DNA of 39,893 nt, taken from assembly GCA_012034595.1 (NCBI GenBank), contig JAAUPE010000058.1, positions 1 to 39,893 of the forward strand. Direction: 5' to 3'. The translations under genes and the position numbers were made by a program. Of the stretch, positions 23,580 to 33,096 are shown piece after piece (position 1 is the first letter of the stretch; each line of letters opens with the position of its first letter). The notes beneath the pieces were generated by a model. That model saw only the letters and a program-made list of their open reading frames with translations, did no database searches and was not told where the DNA came from. Source of the stretch: Calothrix sp. CSU_2_0 (GTDB lineage: Bacteria; Cyanobacteriota; Cyanobacteriia; Cyanobacteriales; Nostocaceae).

Positions 23580-24386
23580 ATGGCTCGGATCGAAAGGCAG
23601 CACCAATTTATACAGGCAAAACTTTTTATAAGTTTAATTTTGGGCATAGCCTTATTTTTATCATCAACTGCTATACTCCATCAAAGCGACTCTGCGATCG
23701 CAGCATACAAACGACCACGCAACCAGAAACCTCCCAGCACTTATACAGACTCATCGGGAGTGCGAGGGATTTGCGAGGGAATCAGCGAGCGATCGCTAAC
23801 TTTACTAGCACCAGTAACTCACGTTGGTTTAACAACATTGTCACACCCAACTTTTACCTGGGTTGCCTCGGAACAACAAACCATACCAACCGAATTTACA
23901 CTTTACCAATTCGATAAAAACCGCGTTCCCAAGCTGGTAGAAAAAGTGATGATCGAGAGTTCACCAGGTATTAAACAACTAAAATTACCACAAAATTTTC
24001 CAGGTTTAAAAATTGGCAAAAGATACATGTGGCAGTTGCAAACTAAGTGTAGTCCCAACCGTCCATCCAAAAATTTAATACTTAGGGCAGAAATTGAGCG
24101 CGTAAAAATACCGTCAAATTTAGCAAATGCCCTTTCTGCAATCAATAACTTATCAAAGACAACTGATACAAAATTACCGATCGAAGTAAATGATGGCAAT
24201 TTGAGAATTAAACTATATGCTGAATCTGGATTATGGTACGACGCTCTTAGTGAAGCTCTGGCAACTAGTCCCAATGGTAAACTAGGGTTAGCAGTAGCCA
24301 ATTTACTCGCAGACCTTGCTGAGATAGAACAAGTGCCGCAAAGTAGCAATTTAAACCAGCTTTCAATGGACTTTAAGCCACAATAA
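23580..24386 (+). CDS. DUF928 domain protein 2, exported
   Basis: 268 aa, a paralogue of the DUF928 protein at 4667-5527. Start ATG 23580 follows AAAGGAGAAAAG, a strong Shine-Dalgarno site. Seen: a signal peptide (KLFISLILGIALFLSSTAIL, cleaved near residue 43), a linker with KRPRNQKPPS, then the DUF928 core with CEGISERSLTLLAPVTHVGLTTLSHPTFTW (split here as CEGISERSLTLLAPVTHVG and LTTLSHPTFTW), LKIGKRYMWQLQTKCSP, and a C-terminal helical region (LWYDALSEALATS). Function is unknown; it is probably periplasmic. It follows the CHASE2 kinase gene, mirroring the CHASE2-DUF928 order of the 4.7-8.1 kb block, so a functional pairing is plausible. Confidence 0.87.
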   Translation: MARIERQHQFIQAKLFISLILGIALFLSSTAILHQSDSAIAAYKRPRNQKPPSTYTDSSGVRGICEGISERSLTLLAPVTHVGLTTLSHPTFTWVASEQQTIPTEFTLYQFDKNRVPKLVEKVMIESSPGIKQLKLPQNFPGLKIGKRYMWQLQTKCSPNRPSKNLILRAEIERVKIPSNLANALSAINNLSKTTDTKLPIEVNDGNLRIKLYAESGLWYDALSEALATSPNGKLGLAVANLLADLAEIEQVPQSSNLNQLSMDFKPQ

Positions 24387-25729
24387 AAGAACCCTCCTTG
24401 TAAGTGAATACTATTATTCAATTCACCTCAAGCTTGGGGATCATTGTATTGCGATCGCTCTACTTTTACACTTTATTCAATCGACGTTTCTAAGTAGGTA
24501 AGCGAAATTAAAGTTCTTTTCAGGTAAATAAACTACCTTTTTGACATCTAAAAAAATTTTGTAGTTGTGCTATCTAAAGATAGGGTAACTACAAAATTTC
24601 TACGATCATTTAATTTTGCTATTATAGTTTTCCTTACTTTGTGTTTTGCCAAAACAAGGAGAAACTCTTTATATCTCAATACGCTTCAGTTAAAACTAAA
24701 AATCTTTTATCTTCTAATAAACCGCCATAGATACGGAGTGGCTACTTGCAGAAGTCACTACGTGCCTACCAAAGGTAGACGCAGAGAGAACTTGCTGAGG
24801 TCGGTTTCCGTCCCAGCAAACTAAGCCCTTCACGCTACACGTAGCTTGCTTCTTCGCTTCGGAGTACGGCAGCGCAGAGAGAATAAAGAAATAGCTTGAC
24901 TGTAGCTTGCTACTCTACGAGAAGCCGCTAGCGCGTCTACTGTGGAGCAGTAATGTATTACTTTATATCTTATACCTCTCCCCATATACCCAATTAAGAG
25001 AAAAAATGCGCGATAAAACTAGACTATTTTTATCGATTTTATCGCTAATCCACATTTTGCCGCGCTCCTCACCGTAATGCTCGGCTGCTACCAGGATTGA
25101 GGATTTTCGCAATATATGGCAATACATCAATATTTGCTCCATCTTCCTAACTCTGACTTTGCCAGTATTTTGCTAGGCTTATCCTTCCATTACTTTACCA
25201 TCGGTTCAATTTTGCCAAGCTAATTTAAAGCAGCAATCAAGCGTTTCCATCAAAAACTACTAACAGGCAGAAAACTTCATAATCATTATCTAAGTAAATG
25301 TAATTTCTTAATCAGCGATCGCTGATTAATCTTAAATTTTAGTTTATACACGTAGATAGAATAGTTTTAATTGTATAAAAACAAACTAAATTCTCTACCC
25401 TATTCCTGAAATAGAAATAGTATAAATCACATTATCAATGCGGTTGAAGTATCGCACAATAGGCTTATCCGAACACAAAAACCTCAGTTGTTTACATGCA
25501 ACTTAGCTTTAATAATAGTTCGATTAACCTGACTGTGACATAGGTTAAAAACATAAGTTAGAAACCAGCCATGAGCCGGTTTGAGCAATTTCCAATTTCA
25601 TCTTTGGATAGCTCTAAATATTCATCAAAATTTACAAACAAAATTTAGCATGTTCAGCCTCTAAAGCTTGTTTTTAGAGCAGTGTGTATCAGCCAAGAAA
25701 ACATTACATTAAAATCACAGAACATACAA
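24387..25729. other. Gene-poor region with dispersed repeat and a HIP1 palindrome
   Basis: A 1343-base stretch without a supported gene. Positions 24791-24941 carry the dispersed repeat shared with 14959-15035. Positions 25308-25329 are a perfect 22-bp palindrome TTAATCAGCGATCGCTGATTAA centred on the HIP1 octamer. The only ORF of note (24567-24824) is encoded through the repeat and lacks a Shine-Dalgarno site, so I did not call it. The upstream part of the PEP-CTERM promoter lies at the right end. Confidence 0.6.
24791..24941. repeat. Dispersed structured repeat, copy 2
   Basis: TTGCTG-AGGTCGGTTTCCGTCC-CAGCAA stem-loop at 24792-24819, then GTAGCTTGCTACTC...GAGAAGCCGCTAGCGCGTCTACT at 24902-24941. 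Copy 1 is at 14959-15035. Between the two parts here lie CTACACGTAGCTTGCTTCTTCGCTTCGG-type arms. Confidence 0.7.
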
Positions 25730-26548
25730 ATGAAACTCACAAACTTAATCGCTTCCATCAGTTTAGTAATTGGTTCAGTTGTTGTAGCTTCTAGCTCTGC
25801 TCAAGCGGCAAGTTTTACTTCCAATGTTAACCAAAAAACAGATGCAAAAGCTGATATTCTCTTGCAGTCTATTACTCAAAACGGTACAACATTTAACGAT
25901 TTTACTTTTGTCTCAGAAGTCATCGCATTGACAAATACAGCTAGAACAAGTAATGCCAATAGTGGTGCTGCAAGTACAGATAGAGGTGATAATGCCACTG
26001 CTCCTATTAGCGCTTCTGAAGACCCAAATAGAAATGAGTTAGCAAAATTTCTGGGTAATAACAATTTAAATAATATTGTGGATACTGAAGATAGTGGCAC
26101 TTTTGAAATGGATTTAGTTTTCAAGAATGCTATTTTTGGTAATGCTCAAGGAACTGATAGTTTATTCTTCTGGGAGAGAGGAATGAACAGTGACTTATTA
26201 ATTCAAGGTTTCGATAATACCGGAAAACTAATTGGTAATTCCCTCAAATTAGAACGCTCAAAACAAACCAGTGCTGGTTTTAAAATCGATACAAAAGAAA
26301 TTGGTAGTGCCCAAAATGTAGGTAATTGGGGAGTTAGTCTCGCACAATTAAATGTCACCTCCTTAAGTGGGATTCGAGTTATTTCTGAAGGTAAAGCTTT
26401 TAACGGTCCTGACTTCAAATTAATTGCTAGAACAGGGGAATCTAAATCAGTACCCGAACCTGGAATGGTTCTTAGTGTTGGAGCTTTAGCTGGAGTTGCT
26501 TTCTTCCGTCGTCGTAAACAAAACTCTGCAATTAAAGCTGCTCAATAA
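25730..26548 (+). CDS. PEP-CTERM sorting-domain protein
   Basis: 272 aa from ATG 25730; a GTG at 25682 would add residues ahead of the signal peptide and is unlikely. Seen: signal peptide KLTNLIASISLVIGSVVVAS with cleavage near AQAA, a secreted beta-rich middle (about 30-240), and a C-terminal PEP-CTERM: VPEPG, then a hydrophobic MVLSVGALAGVAFF helix, then RRRKQ. In the family the C-terminal segment is recognised by an exosortase that cuts and anchors the protein to the cell envelope; the exosortase is not in this window. No domain names its function. It is convergent with the TPR-CHAT gene, with a terminator and a palindrome between. Confidence 0.85.
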   Translation: MKLTNLIASISLVIGSVVVASSSAQAASFTSNVNQKTDAKADILLQSITQNGTTFNDFTFVSEVIALTNTARTSNANSGAASTDRGDNATAPISASEDPNRNELAKFLGNNNLNNIVDTEDSGTFEMDLVFKNAIFGNAQGTDSLFFWERGMNSDLLIQGFDNTGKLIGNSLKLERSKQTSAGFKIDTKEIGSAQNVGNWGVSLAQLNVTSLSGIRVISEGKAFNGPDFKLIARTGESKSVPEPGMVLSVGALAGVAFFRRRKQNSAIKAAQ

Positions 26549-26602
26549 GGATTATAGCGGTTCTCTGTTGAGTTAAATACAGTTTGGGTTCGAGAAGACT
26601 GT

Positions 26603-26640
26603 AGGGGCAAACAACCGTTTGCCCTTATTTTGTATTTTAT
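26603..26640 (+). terminator. Rho-independent terminator after the PEP-CTERM gene
   Basis: AGGGGCAAAC-AACC-GTTTGCCCTT gives a 10-pair stem (one G-T), loop of four, followed by ATTTTGTATTTT. It suits the end of the plus-strand PEP-CTERM transcript. Confidence 0.75.
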
Positions 26641-26711
26641 ATTTTATCCAAACGAAAAACGCTATATTTCGCTATTAGTTATAGCCTCTAAATATTTCCT
26701 TAGTATTTGTT

Positions 26712-26747
26712 AATTTAGCGGGACAGAAGATTCTGTCCCGCTAAATT
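26712..26747. repeat. Perfect 17-bp inverted repeat
   Basis: AATTTAGCGGGACAGAA (26712-26728) and its exact reverse complement (26731-26747) flank GA. It contains GGGACAGAA/TTCTGTCCC, also the core of the MITE-like element at 9466-9490. It lies between two convergent genes and could serve as a bidirectional terminator, though no T-run follows. Confidence 0.7.
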
Positions 26748-26781
26748 TGTGTATGCTTGGTGTCTATCTCTAATTTCCCAA

Positions 26782-29199
26782 TTAGAACCAATTCCCAACT
26801 AAAATATATGGTGCCCAATAAAAAGGATGAGTATATTTACCACCAAGCGATATCAATTCTTGCTGTGCTTTTTGTAATGCTTGAGCTTTACTCATCCCCT
26901 CTCGATACCAGTGTTTATAAAAGCGGGATATGAGTTTTGCCGTACCTGCATCATCTATCGACCAAAGTGATGCGATCGCACTTTTAACCCCTGCTTGGAT
27001 GGAAACCCCTGCGAATCCCAAAGCTGCGCGATCGTTTTCTATGGCACTTTGACATGCAGTTAATGTGAGTAATTCGACTTTTTGCTGGTTATTTGTAGCT
27101 TTACCAATCAAGTTTTCAATATCGGGAATTGTCAGTTTTTGATTATTCCCAGCAATGAGGAATGTTTTTTCTGGTGAAGAACTAAATTCACCGTGAGTCG
27201 CAATGTGGATAATTGGGTAAAAATTTTGGCTAAATACGCTAATAACGCGATCGCGTGTAAAGTTTTCGTCAAGTAGGTATTTACTATTGGGAATGCTTGC
27301 GATCGCTTGAGTAATTTCGCTCAATACGTTTCGCAATGCCTCATATTTACGATTGTTGACGATTGCATCTTTGGTTATACCTAAGGCAAGCATTCGCATC
27401 TTTTTGCGATTGTAGGGTGTGGTATCGGTAAGGTGAAGACTCAGGGTATTTGCGATCGCGTATTTTTCCATGAGAAAGTGTTTGCCATCGTGCAATGCTG
27501 CCATCGGAATGCTGCGTAAAATTCCGTCTTGAACAAAAACAAGGGTTTTGATATGTTTTCTTTCTAATTCAGCTTCAAAGGAACGAATTATCCAGTTATA
27601 AAGAATTTCTCCTTGTTTGGGGTAATATGTGGGGTTGCCTCTGTCTTCTAATCCCACTCGAAATTCTTTGATTTGCTGCCTCAAATTTTCACTTTCAATC
27701 TCAATCACGTCATATCTTTTTTCGCCATTCGGTAAACTCACAATAATTATTATTTTTTTTGGGAAAATTATTGAAGTGAATATAGCAGTTGAACTGTCAT
27801 TTAACTTTGATTTTAATTCTGATTTTAATTCTGGTTTTAATTCTTGTCTTAAACTTAAATTGTAGAGATTATTTGAAGTATATCTATTCTCAACTTTTCT
27901 TGGGTAATCATTAGCAGAATAATCATTATTAGAAGAACTTTTGATCGCAAAATTTTCATAAAAATAGCTTTGACTAAAATAATTTCCTAATTCTAGCTGT
28001 TTGAGGGAATCGAGTGTATTGATTGTTGCATTTAATTGTTGCTGTTTTTCATGAGGATTTTCCAATATTCTTTGGATTCTTAATCCTAATAATTCACGAT
28101 ATATCAATTCGTATGTATTGCCGTTATTGCTACCAATTTTGTAAATATTACGATTTAAATTTAGATAATCATCTGTAAAAGTTAATTTTGTAATCGCTCG
28201 CTCGTATGCTTTAATTGCCGCAACTGTATTTTTTTCAGCTTTGAGAATGCGACCAATTTGCCAATGCCACAAATATAAACTCTGTTCCCAATCTTTATAT
28301 GCAGTAGAATTTTTAGGATATTCTAACAAAGCCTGCTCTGTTAATCTTAATGCCTGCTTATAATCATTTTGGCACTCATAAAAATGACCAAGACTTCCCA
28401 AAGCAAAAGATAAGGCTTTGATGTCATTTATCTTTCGAGCAATTTTGATAGCTTGCTTGAGTATGATTTCAGTTTTTAGCTCAGTTTTACCTTTGGGACA
28501 CTGAGCTAACGGCGAAATTGAATCATCAGGAAATACTTGGATGAGTTGGGCTAATTCTATCGCTAAATATACTTTTTTTGATGAATCTGGAAATTGATTA
28601 AATAGTGCGATCGCTTCTTGCATATCCACTTTACGAATCGTTTCTATACCCAGACGTTGAGCCACAGAAATACTATAAAATAGAGCTTTAATTTCGGTTA
28701 ATTTATCATTATTAATTCGAGCCAAATTAATACTTTCTTGCAAGTAATTTAAGGCATTATAGTCATATTCTAAAGCCAGCTTTTTTAATTGCCCTGCTTC
28801 TTGTTCATCTCCGATAAATATCGAAGATTTAGCATGACGATAATTAGTCATCGCCAGACTAATATAAATCTCTCCAATTTGTTTTAATCCTAATGCTGAC
28901 TGTGGAGAATCTTCTAATTTAGATTCCCATAATTTTTTTAAATCTCCAAGAACATTAAAACTATCTTGCAAATCTCGAACTTTTTGAGATTCATTAATTG
29001 CTGACAGCCTTAAATTATTGCTATTAATTGCAACTTTTTTAGAATCTACTTTACTAGCATCTGCGAGCAATGGTTGCAAATTTACCAATGGAAAATTTCT
29101 TAAATCCCCCAAATCCACACTAAAAATTAAGCTAAAACTCAATATTAATGTAAACCTAAACCACATTCTGACAATGGTTTTATTTTGTCTGTCCTGCAT
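26782..29199 (-). CDS. TPR-containing CHAT-domain protein
   Basis: A large CHAT protein (805 aa) with N-terminal tetratricopeptide-like repeats, as in many cyanobacterial CHAT proteins. I chose the ATG at 29199 (MQDRQNKTIVR), because it places the hydrophobic segment FRFTLILSFSLIFSV as a signal anchor; an upstream ATG at 29361 adds 54 residues with another hydrophobic stretch and is less likely. The helical repeats span about 100-370 (LGSLGHFYECQNDYKQALRL, KDWEQSLYLWHW). The CHAT domain is at the C-terminus, with catalytic His in HIATHGEFSSS and Cys in LTACQSAIE. It is probably a protease acting on or through the envelope, with TPRs as the recruiting surface (inference). No partner gene is adjacent. 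Confidence 0.9.
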   Translation of the reverse strand: MQDRQNKTIVRMWFRFTLILSFSLIFSVDLGDLRNFPLVNLQPLLADASKVDSKKVAINSNNLRLSAINESQKVRDLQDSFNVLGDLKKLWESKLEDSPQSALGLKQIGEIYISLAMTNYRHAKSSIFIGDEQEAGQLKKLALEYDYNALNYLQESINLARINNDKLTEIKALFYSISVAQRLGIETIRKVDMQEAIALFNQFPDSSKKVYLAIELAQLIQVFPDDSISPLAQCPKGKTELKTEIILKQAIKIARKINDIKALSFALGSLGHFYECQNDYKQALRLTEQALLEYPKNSTAYKDWEQSLYLWHWQIGRILKAEKNTVAAIKAYERAITKLTFTDDYLNLNRNIYKIGSNNGNTYELIYRELLGLRIQRILENPHEKQQQLNATINTLDSLKQLELGNYFSQSYFYENFAIKSSSNNDYSANDYPRKVENRYTSNNLYNLSLRQELKPELKSELKSKLNDSSTAIFTSIIFPKKIIIIVSLPNGEKRYDVIEIESENLRQQIKEFRVGLEDRGNPTYYPKQGEILYNWIIRSFEAELERKHIKTLVFVQDGILRSIPMAALHDGKHFLMEKYAIANTLSLHLTDTTPYNRKKMRMLALGITKDAIVNNRKYEALRNVLSEITQAIASIPNSKYLLDENFTRDRVISVFSQNFYPIIHIATHGEFSSSPEKTFLIAGNNQKLTIPDIENLIGKATNNQQKVELLTLTACQSAIENDRAALGFAGVSIQAGVKSAIASLWSIDDAGTAKLISRFYKHWYREGMSKAQALQKAQQELISLGGKYTHPFYWAPYILVGNWF

Positions 29200-29960
29200 A
29201 ACCAGACCCAAGCATTTTTTGAAGATTATTACAAATAAAAAATTATTTAAATTTACCAAAAAATAGGTATTTTCACTTTTAAATGCAAACATTAATATCT
29301 TGGCTTGTTTACTTACCCTTTGAATATAAATCTTTGGTAAAGAATTAATCTTGAATTGCAAATTTTGTGTAATTTCTAAATAATGATTACTTCACTTCAG
29401 CCATATCTAGTAAAATGCATCAAAAAAATAAGTGATATTTTATTGACCTATTTAAACATTTTAGATAGTAGGTTTATTCCCACAATCCTGTGGGAATATT
29501 TGCCCAAAAGCCAGGTAATTAGATGATTTATTAGATTTTCCAGAATACTCTTTGATGATTTATATCTAATGATAGATGACAAAAAACATTTATAAATAAG
29601 TCTTTTAAGCAAATAAATTTTCAAATTAGATATAAAAAATTAAAGTAAAAAATAAATTTTTAGAGTACATCTCAAAACTAAATATCAAAAATAGAATATT
29701 TGCGATGCATTAACAGTCTTGATAGAGAAAGAGGCTAAAAATTACTTTTACCTAGAAATATATTTTCCTCTCCAGCTTTTTTTATATCAATCCACTTATC
29801 GCTGGTCTTGTTTAGAATTTAGAATTATAGATAAAAACACAAATTAAAATATCAATTCAAAATATTGAATTATTTCCCCCAATCATCCCCCCTCTTCCCT
29901 TTCCGTGCCACTATATAAAGAGAAAGCGATATTGAGCAAACAAAAGGCAAATATAAGGCT
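29200..29960. other. Intergenic region between TPR-CHAT and RNase Z genes
   Basis: About 760 bases with no gene seen on either strand other than the possible 29361 extension. A perfect 9-bp hairpin ATTCCCACA-ATCC-TGTGGGAAT lies at 29476-29497. The rest is A/T-rich without recognised sites. Promoters for the two divergent genes should lie here. Confidence 0.5.
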
Positions 29961-30920
29961 GTGCAGATAACATTTCTAGGGACAAGTTCCGGTGTACCGA
30001 CGCGATCGCGCAATGTTTCGAGTGTTGCCCTCAGATTACCCCAAAGGGCAGAATTATGGTTATTTGACTGCGGTGAAGGTACGCAGCATCAAATACTGAG
30101 AAGCGAACTCAAAGTCAGCCAACTGTCCCGGATTTTTATCACCCACATGCATGGCGACCACATTTTTGGTTTAATGGGTTTGCTGGCAAGTTGTGGCTTG
30201 GCTGGGAATGTTGACCGAGTTGATATCTACGGACCACCAGGATTAAACGACTACCTCCAAGCTTGTTCTCGCTATTCCCACACCCATTTTTCCTACCCCG
30301 TCAAAGTACATGCAGTAAAACCAGGTGTAATTTACGAAGACGACGAATTTAGCGTTACTTGCAATCAATTACATCACCGCATCCCAGCTTTTGGCTATCG
30401 CGTTGCCGAAAAAGACCGAGTTGGACGTTTTGATGTCGAAAAAGCCAAAGCAATGCAAATACCACCCGGTCGGATTTATGGACAACTCAAACGCGGTGAA
30501 ACTGTCACCCTCAACGACGGACGGGTGATTCATGGTAGCGAACTATGTGGACCAACGGAAATTGGACGCAAAATTGCTTACTGCACCGATACTATTTATT
30601 GCGATACAGCCGTGGAATTAGCCCAGGATGCAGACGTTCTCATCCACGAAGCCACTTTTGCACACCAAGATTCGGAAATGGCATTTCAAAGACTGCATTC
30701 TACAACCACAATGGCAGCACAAACAGCCCTAACAGCAGGGGCACGTCGTCTCATCATGACCCACTTTAGCCCTCGTTATGCCCCAGGTAATGTAGTCGAA
30801 CTTAAGGACTTACTTCGAGAAGCGCGGGCAATTTTCCCTAAAACTGAAATGGCACATGATTTTATGAATTATGAAGTTCCACGAAGACGAGAAAAAGAAT
30901 TGAGTTTGACAAAAAGTTGA
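29961..30920 (+). CDS. rnz: Ribonuclease Z (tRNA 3'-processing endonuclease)
   Basis: RNase Z cuts the 3' trailer of tRNA precursors as a zinc-dependent metallo-beta-lactamase-fold endonuclease. 319 aa, normal for bacterial RNase Z. Seen: [20 protein letters not shown] at residues 2-21, the zinc motif HMHGDH at 62-67, and further metal ligands in [21 protein letters not shown] and [10 protein letters not shown]-like segments ([12 protein letters not shown]). The start is a GTG at 29961 after AAGG; this is the family start in this region and no better ATG is available. It stands alone, followed by STRR; no operon evident. Confidence 0.95.
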   Translation: MQITFLGTSSGVPTRSRNVSSVALRLPQRAELWLFDCGEGTQHQILRSELKVSQLSRIFITHMHGDHIFGLMGLLASCGLAGNVDRVDIYGPPGLNDYLQACSRYSHTHFSYPVKVHAVKPGVIYEDDEFSVTCNQLHHRIPAFGYRVAEKDRVGRFDVEKAKAMQIPPGRIYGQLKRGETVTLNDGRVIHGSELCGPTEIGRKIAYCTDTIYCDTAVELAQDADVLIHEATFAHQDSEMAFQRLHSTTTMAAQTALTAGARRLIMTHFSPRYAPGNVVELKDLLREARAIFPKTEMAHDFMNYEVPRRREKELSLTKS

Positions 30921-30931
30921 AGAAGAAGGCA

Positions 30932-31130
30932 GGAGTCAGGAGGTCAGGAGTCAGGAGTCAGTAATCAGCAACCTTTTTATACTCCTACCCAAAAGTAAAT
31001 TACATTCTGCCTCCATAATTGTTTCTTCTAACTTCTCATTTCTCATTTCTAACTTCTCATTTCTCATTTCTGACTTCTGACTTCTGATTTCTGACTTCTG
31101 ACTTCTGACTTCTGACTTCTGACTTCTCAA
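30932..31130. repeat. STRR blocks between rnz and the pentapeptide-repeat gene
   Basis: GGAGTCA heptamers at 30937-30965, and CTTCTGA / ATTTCTCATTTCT units at about 31033-31127. The second array runs to the stop codon of the minus-strand gene. Confidence 0.8.
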
Positions 31131-31495
31131 AAAGCTTGCATATTGTGACTTTTAGGGTCAAAACCTCGCCCAAATCTGGTACTAACATCGTAGATTGCAT
31201 CAGTCAAATTCGCAGCATACAGCTTAGTATAGTGGAGTCGTGCCCCTCGTAAATTCGCTTGCGTCAGATTTGCTCCACTCAAATTAGCCCGTGTCAAATT
31301 TGCTCGTGCCAAATTCGTATTACTCAAATTAGCTCCCCACAATCGTGCTTTGGCTAAATTAGCTCCTGTTAAATCTGCCCCCCAAAGATTAATTCCCGGT
31401 AGGTAAGCACCAATTAACTTCGCTCTACTTAAATCAACTGCTGAAAAATTACGTTCCCCAGCAGCATAACGCCCGATCAATTCCTCAGCATTCAT
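31127..31495 (-). CDS. Pentapeptide-repeat protein
   Basis: 122 aa, almost wholly A(N/D)LxX repeats: DLSRAKLIGAYLPGINLWGA, then DLTGANLAKARLWGANLSN, TNLARANLTRANLSGANLTQ, ANLRGARLHYTKLYAANLTD. These form a right-handed quadrilateral beta-helix in known structures. The function of most such small proteins is unknown; some bind gyrase or act as scaffolds, with no evidence here. There is no signal peptide. The ATG at 31495 is preceded (minus strand) by an AATCTAAAA STRR, so the upstream region is repetitive. Confidence 0.92.
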   Translation of the reverse strand: MNAEELIGRYAAGERNFSAVDLSRAKLIGAYLPGINLWGADLTGANLAKARLWGANLSNTNLARANLTRANLSGANLTQANLRGARLHYTKLYAANLTDAIYDVSTRFGRGFDPKSHNMQAF

Positions 31496-31845
31496 AAATT
31501 TTAGATTTTAGATTTTAGATTTTAGATTTTAGATTTTAGATTTTCAAACGCAATCATAGTCGGTATGTGGTGTTACACATACTAATCTAACGTTGGATAA
31601 TATTGTCGTAGTGCCACCGATCCTAAAAAGAATTGTATGTTAATAAATTTTCATTCAACTAAGTAATGGCAACATTTAAAAGCTCCATTTCTTGATTCTC
31701 ATTTTCCCTTAAGTATCCTCAAAGTTGCAAATCATCAGTATTTATAACTATATTAATGAGATTGTTGATTAAGAAAAAGCAACATCTACGGGAAACTACT
31801 ATCCGCAAGAACGTCAGATATATAAGGTGAATCTAAACTATCAGC
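31496..31845. other. Intergenic region before the SpoIID-like gene
   Basis: 350 bases without a gene. Positions 31497-31545 are a TTTTAGA STRR. I see nothing else recognisable; the promoters of two divergent genes should be here. Confidence 0.5.
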
Positions 31846-33009
31846 ATGAAAATCCAACTCTTACAAACTTTTTGCTCCCCTTTCAAGTCACAAATCAAAG
31901 CACGTCATTGGTGGCTTGGTATTTTGCTCTGGATGGCAATGCTGGCTCCTGCTAGTGCATCAGTAATCTTGCGTGTTGCGATCGCACGCGATGTCAACCA
32001 GGTTAAAGTTGGTAGCTCAACGGCTGCGGTACTCAAAGATGGTAGTGGTCGGACTTTGGGACAATTACCAGCTATGAATGCCTACTATGCCCAACCCGTA
32101 CCTGGTGGTGGAGTCGCTTTAGATAAATGGCGATCGGGTTTATTCTGGATTGAACCCACAGGAAAGGGTTTTGTTTATATTGGCGATAAATGGTATCGCG
32201 GTCGTACCTTGGTAGTGCCTACAGGTAAGGGTTTGACGGCTGTTAATTGGGTTGATTTGGAAGAATATCTTTATAGTGTTATTGGTGGTGAAGTTGACCC
32301 ACGCTGGCCCCAAGAAGCCTTAAAAGCTCAAGCGATCGCAGCTCGGACTTATGCTATTTACAAACGGGAACGACAACGTAATGACCCCGTTTTTGATCTA
32401 GGTGATAGTCCTGACAGATGGCAAATTTACAAAGGTGTATCGAGCGAATCTCCTACTACTTACGATGCAGTCGATAAAACTGCGGGACAGGTTTTAACTT
32501 ACAAAAATCGGATTATTCTCTCTGTTTTCCATGCATGTTCGGGTGGACATACGGAAAACGTTGAGGATGTTTGGGGAGGGAATGAAGGCAGGGAATATTT
32601 GCGGGCTGTCCCCGATTTTGACCAAAATATCCCGGAATGTTCGTGGCAGCGTAGTTTCTCGGCAGCAGAAATCAGCCAGCGTTTTCCCGAAGTCGGTAAG
32701 GTGAAAGCGATGAAGGTACAAGCTTTATCACAGTTTGGCAGCGTTAGAACTTTGGAAATTGCTGGTGATAAAGGTACAAAAGTATTGCGTGGTGAAGATG
32801 TGCGTACTGCTTTGAAGCTGAGAAGTACCCGTTTTAACGTTACCAGTGCCCCCGATGGTAGTTTTTTAATGCAAGGTAAAGGTTATGGTCATGCTGTGGG
32901 TATGAGTCAATGGGGAGCTTATAGTTTGGCTCTGCAACGGGCAAATCATTTACAAATTTTGGCGTATTATTTCCGAGGTGTTTCTCTGTCACCAATTCAG
33001 GCAAAATAA
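31846..33009 (+). CDS. SpoIID/LytB domain protein (peptidoglycan-remodelling)
   Basis: SpoIID-type enzymes are lytic transglycosylase-like enzymes acting on peptidoglycan; in cyanobacteria the same domain is common and not linked to sporulation. 387 aa. Seen: an N-terminal signal or anchor (HWWLGILLWMAMLAPASAS, about 22-40), then VNWVDLEEYLYSVIGGEVDP with the key Glu region WPQEALKAQAIAARTYAIY (about 157-175), FHACSGGHTENVEDVWGG, and GKGYGHAVGMSQWGAY near the end. These blocks match the family well. It stands on the plus strand with no clear operon partner, followed by STRR. Confidence 0.92.
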   Translation: MKIQLLQTFCSPFKSQIKARHWWLGILLWMAMLAPASASVILRVAIARDVNQVKVGSSTAAVLKDGSGRTLGQLPAMNAYYAQPVPGGGVALDKWRSGLFWIEPTGKGFVYIGDKWYRGRTLVVPTGKGLTAVNWVDLEEYLYSVIGGEVDPRWPQEALKAQAIAARTYAIYKRERQRNDPVFDLGDSPDRWQIYKGVSSESPTTYDAVDKTAGQVLTYKNRIILSVFHACSGGHTENVEDVWGGNEGREYLRAVPDFDQNIPECSWQRSFSAAEISQRFPEVGKVKAMKVQALSQFGSVRTLEIAGDKGTKVLRGEDVRTALKLRSTRFNVTSAPDGSFLMQGKGYGHAVGMSQWGAYSLALQRANHLQILAYYFRGVSLSPIQAK

Positions 33010-33096
33010 AAGTTAGGAATTAGGAGTTAGGAATTAGGAGTTAGGAATTAGGAATTAGGAGTTAGGAATTAATAACTCACAACTCACAACTCCTAA
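33010..33096. repeat. STRR block between convergent genes
   Basis: GTTAGGAATTAGGA units and then ACTCACA/AACTCCT units fill the 87 bases between two convergent stop codons. Confidence 0.8.

Noticed and set aside
24567-24824. 85-codon plus-strand ORF in the gene-poor region
   Set aside because: No ribosome-binding site, no recognisable features, and its 3' half is encoded by the dispersed repeat (VPTKGRRRENLLRSVSVPAN).
30545-30769. Second-frame ORF inside rnz
   Set aside because: It overlaps a well-supported RNase Z frame and has no features of its own.
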